The position numbers were made by a program, and so were the translations under genes. DNA of 27,400 nt. It comes from a virus. Shown here one piece after another: positions 7,359-14,084 of this stretch. Numbering within the stretch: the stretch's first letter is position 1; every line of letters begins with the position of its first letter. Where the stretch lies: positions 1 through 27,400 of the IMG/VR virus record IMGVR_UViG_3300047551_000051. One strand, given 5' to 3'. The notes under the pieces are model-generated. The model was not told the origin of the DNA. It saw nothing but the letters and a program-made list of their open reading frames with translations, and searched no databases.

Positions 7359-9122
7359 TTAGTACGCACCCATGATGTTCATGAGTGTTATATCTACTTC
7401 TTGCGAATTAGAATCTAGGGATGTGTATGCATTGGATACTAGTTTAGTTAAACCTTCAATAGTTCCAATAGTTGCTGCTGATGATATAAGTGTTGAACCC
7501 AATGTTGGTGCTGAATAAACGCTTGTTGTAGCAATCTGTACCCATGCAGAGCCAGACCAAACATACATTGCATTAGCAGTTGAGTTCCAATAGATAGCAC
7601 CAGTTAATAGAGCATTACCGTCATTATCTAATGTTGGTGCGGATGATTTAGAGCCTAAGTATCTATCGTCAAAACTATCATAAGTTGTTGCTGCACTAGT
7701 AGCAGAAGTCTCTGCACTGCTAGCAGAAGTGGCAGCAGATGCTGCACTTGTTGATGCTGCTGTAGCGGATGCTGCAGCCGATGTAGCACTGGTTGCCGCT
7801 GCGGTAGCCGATGTCGCTGCTGATGCTGCAGATGTGGCTGCCGCTGATGCACTCGATGCAGATGCTGTAGCAGATGTTGCTGAAGCAGTTGCGGATGTAG
7901 CAGAAGCGGTAGCACTGTTTGAAGCAGATGTCGCAGAAGTTGCTGCAGAGGTTGCACTTGTTGATGCAGAAGCAGCACTTGTTGCTGCAGCGCTAACGCT
8001 AGCAGCCATTGTGCTTGCAGATGTTGCTGCACTAGAAGCGGATGTTGCTGCAGAGTTTGCAGAAGTTAAAGCATCAGATGCATATGTAGCGATAGACGCC
8101 ACAGACGCTGCGGCACTTGTTGCCGAAGCCGCCGCACTCGTTGCACTTGTTGCTGCGCTAGATGCTGAAGTCGCTGCTGCAGTTGCACTAGTAGCAGCAG
8201 AAGTAGCAGAGGTAGCCGCATTAGTAGCACTAGTAGAAGCACTGCTTGCTGATGTAGCGGCAGCGGCTGCAGAGGTAGCAGAGGCTGTTGCACTAGTGGC
8301 AGAAGCAGTTGCTGAAGTAGCAGAACTTGTAGCAGAAGTAGCAGCACTAGACGCACTGGTAGCAGCACTAGAGGCTGATGTTGCAGCGCTTGCTGCTGAT
8401 GTACTTGCTGCTGTTGCTGAGCCAAGAATTGAGTCTACATAATCTTTAGGAGCAGCAGATGAGGCTACCATCCCTGCAGATGAAAGACCAGTAATAACTG
8501 GAGTTCCAGATATAGTAGGACTTGTTAATGTTTTATTTGTAAGGGTCTGTGTTGCATCAAGAATTGTTACTGTTCCAGAAGTGTTAGGAAAAGTAATTGT
8601 TCTATCTGCGGTTGGGTCTACAACAGTAAGAGTTGTCTCAAAAGCATCATCTGTAGAACCTTCAAATGTAATGCTTGTAGCAACTCCAGGTGTTCCTGTA
8701 ATAGTTGGAGAAACTAAAGTTTTGTTAGATAGAGTTTGGGTATCAGTAGTTCCCACTACGGAACTTGTTGATGCAATTCCATGAACTCCGCTAGATGATT
8801 CAATATGTGTGTTTGCTTCACGAAGGTCACGGCCAACAACCATATGGCGAACAGTTGCACCAGCAGAGTGGGCAGAGCCAGTTCCATCGTTTTCAACACC
8901 ACGAGTAATTGTGAGTGTATTACCAGCAACCGCCGTAATATCTACAATTTCTTCAAGAGCGGTATCTGGGTCGATTACTACTGTGAATGTTTCTCCAGAA
9001 GATACGGTGATACCACCTAGAAGTTGTGTTGCTGATACAACAGTTGCTGATGTACCAGATGAGGTTAGTGAACCTGAGAGTGTCGTTTGTTGAGAACGAG
9101 AGGAGTATTTGCGTGTTGTCAT
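7359..9122 (-). CDS. Tail fibre with long Ala/Ser/Thr repeat shaft
   Basis: 587 aa. Residues 1-100 form a beta-rich head with YSSRSQ and a TLTITRGVENDGTGSAHSAG segment. Two copies of a TLxNKTLxSPTIxGTP motif (about 130-145 and 193-208) are typical of phage fibres. Residues about 236-479 are an almost uninterrupted run of ATSASSAATSA-type repeats, a likely fibrous shaft. The C-terminus (480-587) contains DDRYLGSKSSAPTLDNDGNA and MYVWSGSAWVQI, resembling fibre ends in marine phages. The fibre probably trimerises. Its Ser/Thr density makes it an obvious potential target for the two glycosyltransferases that flank this block. Confidence 0.75.
   Translation of the reverse strand: MTTRKYSSRSQQTTLSGSLTSSGTSATVVSATQLLGGITVSSGETFTVVIDPDTALEEIVDITAVAGNTLTITRGVENDGTGSAHSAGATVRHMVVGRDLREANTHIESSSGVHGIASTSSVVGTTDTQTLSNKTLVSPTITGTPGVATSITFEGSTDDAFETTLTVVDPTADRTITFPNTSGTVTILDATQTLTNKTLTSPTISGTPVITGLSSAGMVASSAAPKDYVDSILGSATAASTSAASAATSASSAATSASSAATSATSSATSATASATSATASATSAAAAATSASSASTSATNAATSATSAATSATAAATSASSAATSATSAAASATSAAASVASIATYASDALTSANSAATSASSAATSASTMAASVSAAATSAASASTSATSAATSATSASNSATASATSATASATSATASASSASAAATSAASAATSATAAATSATSAAASATAASTSAASAATSASSAETSATSAATTYDSFDDRYLGSKSSAPTLDNDGNALLTGAIYWNSTANAMYVWSGSAWVQIATTSVYSAPTLGSTLISSAATIGTIEGLTKLVSNAYTSLDSNSQEVDITLMNIMGAY
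7686..8417 (-). repeat. Ala/Ser/Thr repeat-coding DNA in the fibre shaft
   Basis: About 730 bp of degenerate GCA/GCT/ACT/TCT codon repeats, in an approximate three- to seven-residue pattern. Because of the triplet composition, long open frames also appear on the opposite strand and in another minus frame, but these are composition artefacts. The region is prone to recombination or slippage that could change shaft length in frame. Confidence 0.7.
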
Positions 9123-9130
9123 TTAGTTCC

Positions 9131-10054
9131 CTATCGGCTGTAGTGGACGCGGATTGGATATTGATTTTGCTGGCGCGACGTTTCTTCTTTCAAGCGTTGT
9201 GTATACAAAGCATACAGTTGCTTGGTAGCAGTATTCGACGCACCAAATGGACGCTTGCTATCTGTCTCGTCTGCTTGTGGGCTGATTTGAGCAGCACGAG
9301 CAGGGTCTAGATATGTTAGCAAACGATATGCGGCCCCAAGGACTATGACATCCTTACATGATTCTGGTAAACCAGTTTGTGTAGCAAAGTCTTGTGAGTT
9401 AGAAGTAAAGGCTTCTGCATCTGTAGCATAGATTACTTTAACTGTTCTTCCAGGTGTAATATAATCACCAATAGTAATTGTTTGTGCGTTAGCGTCAAAC
9501 GCTGTAGTATCCGCCTTGGAATCCCAAGACCATCTACGGACTGGAATCCACTCTTCAGAAGGACCAACTGATTGCCACATGATACTCAAAACATTTGAAA
9601 TAACATATCCGTCATAAATATTATAGGTAGTAACTGGTGCTTCATAAGTAAATGTCATACTCTTAACAGCAAACATAGAAGAACCAGTAGAACGAATTGT
9701 ATCGTTGATTGCTTTCTTAATGGAGTTACGTGGGAATACTGGAGAGATAGTTACTTTAGAATCAGCAGCGTGGGTTGCGGCAGTTGTCCCTAGATATCCT
9801 CTACCGTAAGGAGATATAGTTGCAGTGTTTGAAACACGGTCAAACGTATCAACCCACATTAATTCTTCATCAATTTCTACAATACCCTTACCAAGATTTT
9901 CAGAAGAACCTAGGCTAAGAATCGTCGGAGAGTTTGATGTGGATACAGTAGATGTTACGGCAGTTCTAAGGTATGTGCTTCGTTCCTGTTGATAGGTATA
10001 ACCAGCAAGGTTAATTAGAACTTCATCAATAAGATTAGATAGTGTAGTTGTCAT
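9131..10054 (-). CDS. Adaptor-like structural protein (head-tail connector candidate)
   Basis: 307 aa. The N-terminus (LSNLIDEVLINLAGYTYQQER) is helical. A beta segment follows with ILSLGSSENLGKGIVEIDEELMWV and SPYGRGYLGT, then a helix KKAINDTIRS and a second beta part. The C-terminus is helical (CKDVIVLGAAYRLLTYLDPA...TKQLYALYTQRLKEE). The final helices resemble portal-adaptor proteins that plug into the connector, while the middle resembles tail-gatekeeper pieces. In a short-tailed phage it could be the ring between portal and nozzle (equivalent to T7 gp11), but I have no diagnostic motif. It overlaps the previous gene by one base (TAATG at 10054). Confidence 0.45.
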   Translation of the reverse strand: MTTTLSNLIDEVLINLAGYTYQQERSTYLRTAVTSTVSTSNSPTILSLGSSENLGKGIVEIDEELMWVDTFDRVSNTATISPYGRGYLGTTAATHAADSKVTISPVFPRNSIKKAINDTIRSTGSSMFAVKSMTFTYEAPVTTYNIYDGYVISNVLSIMWQSVGPSEEWIPVRRWSWDSKADTTAFDANAQTITIGDYITPGRTVKVIYATDAEAFTSNSQDFATQTGLPESCKDVIVLGAAYRLLTYLDPARAAQISPQADETDSKRPFGASNTATKQLYALYTQRLKEETSRQQNQYPIRVHYSR

Positions 10055-10308
10055 TAGGCGTCTATGCTCCGTAATGCAGCAGGTGCTGCTAGTCCAGTTG
10101 TTCCAGCAAGTTCATTACAGATACCATCAATGTCTTTAAACTTATCTCTAGTTCTTCCTGCTTCTGCTTTGATATTGAGAGCACCAACGGTTGCAAGTCC
10201 AGTAGTGCTAGCATAAGCGTTAGCAGCACCTTGCTCATCTAATCCTGTTGTACCAGCAAGACGGTTAAGTTCTGCTGCTAGGCTACTACCTGCTTTACCA
10301 AGTGCCAT
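10054..10308 (-). CDS. Small TTGL-repeat structural protein
   Basis: 84 aa with an internal repeat: LAGTTGLDEQGAANAYA (17-33), STTGLATVGALNIKA (34-48) and LAGTTGLAAPAAL (68-80). Each unit is a short turn (TTGL) followed by an amphipathic helix. Similar repeat proteins occur in phage structural modules in my memory, without known function. It begins behind AGGATAAACA and is coupled to the adaptor-like gene by a TAATG overlap, which suggests the two products are needed together. Confidence 0.5.
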   Translation of the reverse strand: MALGKAGSSLAAELNRLAGTTGLDEQGAANAYASTTGLATVGALNIKAEAGRTRDKFKDIDGICNELAGTTGLAAPAALRSIDA

Positions 10309-10316
10309 TGTTTATC

Positions 10317-11057
10317 CTATCTAGGTGTAATGATTTTCTTATTAGGGGTAATAAGTTTGGACTTAGCCTCTTGTTTAGGCTGACCAAAAAATGCTTTATA
10401 ATAATGTTCGTCAAATGAGAAGCGTTTCATGTGTGGTGCAGTTGCTCCCGTATGGCAGTGTAGTGGAACTTCAGCCTTATCGCATAGAGCAAAGAAGAAT
10501 ATATCTTCACCTATGAATTTGGAACCTCTACCCATTTCCATAAAGAGTTGTCCTTCAGGTGATACTTCTCGCACCTTGGGAACTATACTGCGATGCATTA
10601 GAATGAATCCCATTCCTGCTGCATCTACCTTAATCAGTTCATTAACTGGTAGCGGATGTACTCTGGATAATCCAAAGCCACCTTCTCCGTCATTAACAAA
10701 ACTAAATACTGTAGGCATAGGAATCATCAAAGGTTCCTCTGGGTTATCTGTAGTAAAGTATACTCCAGTAATCAATGGACGCTTTTCAGCATCTCTATTA
10801 TCCCATAACAGTTTAAATTTTTCTGGACTAATTACTACATCTGAGTCTACCCATAGTAGCCATTCATAATCAGTCTTATCATACCAGTAATCAATTACTG
10901 TTTGTCTTTGTCTAGCAATTTGATTGCCTTGACTTCTTAATGTAGAACCAAACTCTACGCCAGACTTTAGCATTACATCTGCTACGCCTTGCATAAACTT
11001 GCCGTCTACCATTCCATTATCGCACCATACTAATGCAATAGAATCTTTTTTATTCAT
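10317..11057 (-). CDS. Glycosyltransferase 2 (GT-A fold, paralogue of glycosyltransferase 1)
   Basis: 246 aa. It shares the same ordered blocks with the 234-aa protein at 4293-4997: IALVWCDNG, GNQIARQRQTVIDYWYD (44-60), LLWVDSDVV with D71-S72-D73, IPMP (112-115), HPLP, AGMG (147-150), FIGED (181-185) and HTGATAPHMK with H202 and H209. The C-terminus carries an extra lysine-rich tail (KQEAKSKLITPNKKIITP). The ribosome-binding leader TAGGGGACT also matches that of glycosyltransferase 1. The two copies differ enough that the duplication is not recent. Substrates may differ, for example a first and a second sugar on one acceptor. Confidence 0.75.
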   Translation of the reverse strand: MNKKDSIALVWCDNGMVDGKFMQGVADVMLKSGVEFGSTLRSQGNQIARQRQTVIDYWYDKTDYEWLLWVDSDVVISPEKFKLLWDNRDAEKRPLITGVYFTTDNPEEPLMIPMPTVFSFVNDGEGGFGLSRVHPLPVNELIKVDAAGMGFILMHRSIVPKVREVSPEGQLFMEMGRGSKFIGEDIFFFALCDKAEVPLHCHTGATAPHMKRFSFDEHYYKAFFGQPKQEAKSKLITPNKKIITPR

Positions 11058-11071
11058 AGTCCCCTATGTCC

Positions 11072-11308
11072 CTATCTGTACTTTGCTGCTTTTTTGGCTA
11101 TTGATTTAGGTTGCTTAACAAACTGCTTACCCTTAGCATTACCTGCAGCCTTGGCTTTATTAGTTGCGGCTTTCTCGGCAGGGCTTAACGCTGCCCATGC
11201 TTTCTCAGGTAAGTATCTTTTCTTACCCTTAGATGGCTTGCCATCAGATGTTGTCCACTTTTGCTTAGTCCAGTCTTTCAAAGACTTTTGAGATTTGGCT
11301 AGTGCCAT
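11072..11308 (-). CDS. Small basic protein, KSLKDWTKQKW type
   Basis: 78 aa, strongly basic. KSLKDWTKQKWTTSDGKPSK, RYLPEKAWAALSPAEKAATN and KQFVKQPKSIAKKAAKYR match a small protein I remember from many aquatic phages and some large viruses, annotated as a domain of unknown function (possibly DUF5872; unverified). Function unknown; charge suggests nucleic-acid contact. It overlaps the upstream gene by one base (TAATG at 11308). Confidence 0.6.
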   Translation of the reverse strand: MALAKSQKSLKDWTKQKWTTSDGKPSKGKKRYLPEKAWAALSPAEKAATNKAKAAGNAKGKQFVKQPKSIAKKAAKYR

Positions 11309-11496
11309 TATCTATAACCTCCGCCAGCCTTTTTATATTGAACAGCAAGTAGTTGTGCTTTACGGGCTGACCATTCTCCTGGGTCTCCACCCTTAGAACC
11401 AGCCTTAATCTTCTTGAATAACTTAGCCCTCATCTCAGGCTTAGTATAATTACCAGCAGCATTGACTTTAGACTTAGTTTTCTTCTTGGCTACCAT
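11308..11496 (-). CDS. Small basic protein, KAGSKGGDPGEWSARKAQ type
   Basis: 62 aa, strongly basic. The core (KKIKAGSKGGDPGEWSARKAQLLAVQYKKAGGGYR) resembles another small conserved phage protein of unknown function that I remember alongside the KSLKDWTKQKW type. Its start overlaps the end of the upstream gene by 7 bases. No catalytic or membrane features. Confidence 0.6.
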   Translation of the reverse strand: MVAKKKTKSKVNAAGNYTKPEMRAKLFKKIKAGSKGGDPGEWSARKAQLLAVQYKKAGGGYR

Positions 11497-11765
11497 TTTA
11501 CTTTATCTGCCCAATATGCTGCAGACATTTTGCCTTTAGCAATATTCTTTCTATGACGTGCCTTAAAAGATTTCTGTCTTGCTGTAGGTTGTCTGTCTCC
11601 AGTAACACCCTGCTGACCAAATCGGATTGTCTTTACTTGACTTCCTTCTTTGGCTACAACTACGTGTGATTTAGTAGGATGCTTAGGAGTACGCTTTGGT
11701 TTATTAAAACCAGACACTCCTGCTCTAGCGAGCCTTGGGTCCCTTTTGCTTTCCATATTCCCCAT
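11490..11765 (-). CDS. Small basic protein, RDPRLARAGVSGFNKPKRTP type
   Basis: 91 aa from ATG 11765 (behind TTAGGAAAGT), or 88 aa from ATG 11756 (behind GGGGAAT). Motifs KRDPRLARAGVSGFNKPKRTP, SHVVVAKEGSQVKTIRFGQQG and the end AYWADKVKW look well conserved and match small phage proteins I remember as unknowns. The middle could be a short beta hairpin (HVVVAKEGSQVKTIRFG) between basic arms. It overlaps the upstream 51-aa gene by about 40 bases. Confidence 0.6.
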   Translation of the reverse strand: MGNMESKRDPRLARAGVSGFNKPKRTPKHPTKSHVVVAKEGSQVKTIRFGQQGVTGDRQPTARQKSFKARHRKNIAKGKMSAAYWADKVKW

Positions 11766-11880
11766 ACTTTCCTAAGATTGACCTAATGGTTCCGTTCTTG
11801 TTTAACCGAACCACTAGACCATCTTTAATTTGAACTGGATTAAAACCATCGTGGCGCTTGTAACTACCACTAGATGACAT
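11725..11880 (-). CDS. Short basic protein (51 aa), GFNPVQIKDGLVVRLNKNGT type
   Basis: Reads from ATG 11880 to TAG 11725-11727, 51 aa. The core RHDGFNPVQIKDGLVVRLNK followed by NGTIRSILGKYG looks like a compact beta fold and resembles a small conserved phage protein I remember. The ribosome-binding site AAGGAAG lies 5 bases before the ATG. The start overlaps the stop of the upstream gene by one base (TAATG). The C-terminus overlaps the next gene by about 40 bases in another frame, unusual even in this compact region. Confidence 0.6.
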   Translation of the reverse strand: MSSSGSYKRHDGFNPVQIKDGLVVRLNKNGTIRSILGKYGEYGKQKGPKAR

Positions 11881-12035
11881 TATTTCTTCCTTGACTTGCC
11901 AGCCTGAGATAGAGCAATAGCAATTGCTTGCTTCTTAGACTTTACTTTTTTCTTGGACTTGCCAACATTAAGTTCGCCAGCCTTGAACTCTTTCATTACT
12001 TTAGAGATTTTTTTTTGCGCTGCAGCCTTTTTCAT
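11880..12035 (-). CDS. Short basic protein (51 aa), KQAIAIALSQAGKS type
   Basis: Reads from ATG 12035 to TAA at 11880-11882, 51 aa, about one third lysine. VMKEFKAGEL and KSKKQAIAIALSQAGKSRKK match a small lysine-rich phage protein family I remember as DUF6496 (unverified). It starts in an ATGA overlap with the upstream 86-aa gene and ends in a TAATG overlap with the next, so all three are probably translationally coupled. Confidence 0.65.
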   Translation of the reverse strand: MKKAAAQKKISKVMKEFKAGELNVGKSKKKVKSKKQAIAIALSQAGKSRKK

Positions 12036-12292
12036 TTCTTCTTTACTTGCTTTCCAGTCTTGTCATCATAACGACGACCTTGGATAAGAGCACCAAGCAT
12101 TTGACCTAACTGTGCATCTTCAATCTTGCGAGCAGCGTTTGCCTGCGCTCTGTAGTATTCGCGTCCCTTTCCACCCTGGGCCATTTCATTTGGTGGATAG
12201 GTGCTACCCTTGTAAGAATTTTCTGAAGTTTTATTTCTAGCCTTATTAAACTGCTTGGCTTCCTTCATAACATTTTCTAGATAACTGGCCAT
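12032..12292 (-). CDS. Hypothetical 86-aa helical basic protein
   Basis: 86 aa. Predicted mostly helical, with a basic N-terminus (ENVMKEAKQFNKARNKTSEN), a polar loop (TYPPNEMAQGGKG) and a helix EYYRAQANAARKIEDAQLGQMLGALIQG. No recognised family. It abuts the preceding gene directly (stop 12293-12295, start 12292) and shares ATGA with the next. A virion or nucleoid-associated role is a guess from its neighbours. Confidence 0.5.
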   Translation of the reverse strand: MASYLENVMKEAKQFNKARNKTSENSYKGSTYPPNEMAQGGKGREYYRAQANAARKIEDAQLGQMLGALIQGRRYDDKTGKQVKKK

Positions 12293-12457
12293 TTACTTCT
12301 TCTTGCCCATTTTCTTCATGGTCATCTTCTTCATACCCATCTTCATTTCCATTTTCTTCTCAGCCTTAGATTCCATCTTCTCACCCTTAGCATAAGCCTT
12401 AGCAGCCTTCTTGCCCTTGGCGGTATATGGGAACTTCTTGTTTCCTACTTTTGGCAT
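12293..12457 (-). CDS. Short Lys/Met-rich protein (54 aa), MPKVGNKKFPYT type
   Basis: Reads from ATG 12457 to TAA 12293-12295, 54 aa. The N-terminus MPKVGNKKFPYTAKGKKAAK resembles a small protein I remember from aquatic phage genomes. The C-terminal half is an odd run of Lys and Met (KKMEMKMGMKKMTMKKMGKKK). Its start overlaps the upstream stop by one base (TAATG). Extremely basic; function unknown. Confidence 0.6.
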   Translation of the reverse strand: MPKVGNKKFPYTAKGKKAAKAYAKGEKMESKAEKKMEMKMGMKKMTMKKMGKKK

Positions 12458-12768
12458 TAGATTTGTCCTATCTCTTTCATTACGGCTGCGGCTTTTGGTG
12501 TTATGTCTTTCGTCTTAGGCATAGTGTCCGCATTATACGCTTTGCCTAAAATCTCTGATGCTGTGTATGCATCCTCTACGTGACGTCTGCTGGTTCCTGC
12601 TGGTTGTATACCCTGTGCTCTTGCATCTCGATAAGCCTGTAACTCAGAGTTCCATTTCTTATCAGGTATATCTCTTTTAGCATCTCCTGCGTTAACCTGT
12701 AGACTCATTACTTTACATCCGAAACATCCTTCAACTTCTATTGGATGGTCTTGCCAGTGATATGCCAT
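12457..12768 (-). CDS. Putative zinc-binding HxxxH/CxxC protein conserved in phages
   Basis: 103 aa. The N-terminus MAYHWQDHPIEVEGCFGCKV places H4, H8, C15 and C18 so that they could hold one zinc ion; there are no other cysteines. The remainder is helical, with QAYRDARAQGIQPAGTSRR (44-62) followed by an amphipathic helix. The EGCFGCK and QGIQPAGT motifs resemble a protein I remember from actinobacteriophage structural modules, without assigned function. It is not WhiB, which needs four cysteines. Its position just downstream of the capsid gene suggests a virion or assembly role. Confidence 0.6.
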   Translation of the reverse strand: MAYHWQDHPIEVEGCFGCKVMSLQVNAGDAKRDIPDKKWNSELQAYRDARAQGIQPAGTSRRHVEDAYTASEILGKAYNADTMPKTKDITPKAAAVMKEIGQI

Positions 12769-12777
12769 ACTCGTCCC

Positions 12778-13047
12778 TTACACTGCTGTGAAATTAGCCT
12801 CAGTTATTCCCAAGCCAGATGATATTAGTGCGGCCTTTGTAGTATCATCTACTATATGTTCATGGCCACCAATATAGAATTCATCATAACTTGCAATATC
12901 TTCATCTAGTGGAAATCTTACCTTAGAATAGGTAGCCCCACTTTTGGCAATACTAACACCTTTGTTAAGTTTATAGAAGTAAAATAATCTATGCTTACCA
13001 ATTGGTGCTTCTTGTACAACTGGTGTTGTAAATGTATAGTCTGCCAT
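12778..13047 (-). CDS. Small conserved protein downstream of capsid
   Basis: 89 aa from ATG 13047, chosen because AAGGAGA sits at the right distance; the frame is open 22 codons further up but without a comparable site. IGKHRLFYFYKLNKGVSIAKSG, KVRFPLDEDIASYDEFYIGG and HEHIVDDTTKAALISSGLG match a pattern I remember from proteins directly after the capsid gene in actinobacteriophages. No function is known to me; a small beta protein of the head or head-tail joint is plausible. Confidence 0.6.
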   Translation of the reverse strand: MADYTFTTPVVQEAPIGKHRLFYFYKLNKGVSIAKSGATYSKVRFPLDEDIASYDEFYIGGHEHIVDDTTKAALISSGLGITEANFTAV

Positions 13048-13113
13048 TATTCTCCTTATAGTGGATTTACTATAAGACAGGGAGATTGCTCCCCCTGCCC
13101 TATCGTCAATCAA

Positions 13114-14061
13114 CTAAGCGATTGATGAACCTGATTCGATTCGGTATAGTGCCTCTTCGCGGTAGCGAGCAAAGCCTAGTACGCCGTACCAACCCATTGG
13201 GCGGTGACGCATCAAGCGGTCAACTACTGGTCCGATAACTACATGTGGCTCTTCTGCCACTGCCTCAGCAAGTGCTTGCTGTCCTGCGATGATTGTGCGG
13301 TACACCTTTGCAGATGAAGCACCGTCAGTTGCAGAGTAAAGGCGTGGAGACTCTACGAAGTATGCACCTTCGTATGTTCCGATTTCTCCTGCCCAGATGC
13401 GGTCTTGTGAAGAACCGTATTGGTTAGGAAGCAACCATCCTGCTGAACCTGTCTCAGCACGTAGGTCGTGGGATACCTCTGGGTGTAATCCAGCCCAGTA
13501 TAGTGAACCCTTACGTCCATTAGCCTTGTTAGCACGCAACTTAGCAACAGCCTTGCGGATGTTTGCTGAAGAAAGTGTAGCGGCTGCTGTGATTGTTGCA
13601 GTTGATGTTGCTGTTGAACCTGAGTAGATTACGTTTGAACCGCCACGCAATGTTGTCATTGCTACGGAGTCAATAGAATCTGCTAGGTTGTAAGCGATAA
13701 TGTTTGCGATTGCTGGGTCAACATCTGCAAGAGAGAATAACTCTAATGCACGTGTTACCAACACTGAGTTACCGTACTCGTTAAGAGTAATGGTTACTGA
13801 TGTTGGTGTTGACATTGCTACTGCATCTGGGTCAGTTGTTTCTGTTAGAGCAGTAGTTGCTGCTGAAAGGTCAACATAACGTTGTAGAACAACGGTTGAG
13901 CCAGGGATTGCTTGACGGGCTGGGCGCTTATCTGCGACTGAACGAATTAGTGGTTCAGAGCGGAGAGCGAATTCTAGAAGACGGTCATACGCCTTCTGTA
14001 CTAGACCAGCACCACCAGCGGTTCCGCCTAAAGAAGCGGAATCTGTTGATACATATGCCAT
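13114..14061 (-). CDS. Major capsid protein, N4-gp56-like
   Basis: 315 aa, with the strongest ribosome-binding site in the window (GGAGGTGA before ATG 14061), as expected for the most abundant virion protein. HK97-fold features fit the N4-gp56 family: an opening helix VQKAYDRLLEFALRSEPLIR (21-40), NEYGNSVLVTRALELFSLADVDP (94-116), LRANKANGRKGSLYWAGLHPEVSHDLR (175-201) and IWAGEIGTYEGAYFVESPR (222-240), the GEIG...G..F.E.P signature. No long N-terminal pro-region is visible. It lies directly after the scaffold gene, and both follow the internal promoter at 14651-14680. Confidence 0.85.
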   Translation of the reverse strand: MAYVSTDSASLGGTAGGAGLVQKAYDRLLEFALRSEPLIRSVADKRPARQAIPGSTVVLQRYVDLSAATTALTETTDPDAVAMSTPTSVTITLNEYGNSVLVTRALELFSLADVDPAIANIIAYNLADSIDSVAMTTLRGGSNVIYSGSTATSTATITAAATLSSANIRKAVAKLRANKANGRKGSLYWAGLHPEVSHDLRAETGSAGWLLPNQYGSSQDRIWAGEIGTYEGAYFVESPRLYSATDGASSAKVYRTIIAGQQALAEAVAEEPHVVIGPVVDRLMRHRPMGWYGVLGFARYREEALYRIESGSSIA

Positions 14062-14084
14062 TCGTCACCTCCAGTGACTAGAAA

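Noticed and set aside
7729-8442. Plus-strand open frame of 237 Ala/Val/Asp-rich residues
   Set aside because: It is the complement of the Ala/Ser/Thr repeat DNA of the fibre shaft. Triplet repeats keep several frames open; the product is pure composition without a ribosome-binding site.
11072-12457. Toxin-antitoxin pairs among the tiny genes
   Set aside because: The small proteins resemble conserved basic phage families rather than paired toxin/antitoxin types, and seven in a row with coupled starts do not fit that arrangement.
12457-12768. WhiB-type transcription regulator, often carried by actinobacteriophages
   Set aside because: WhiB needs four cysteines holding an iron-sulfur cluster; only C15 and C18 are present.
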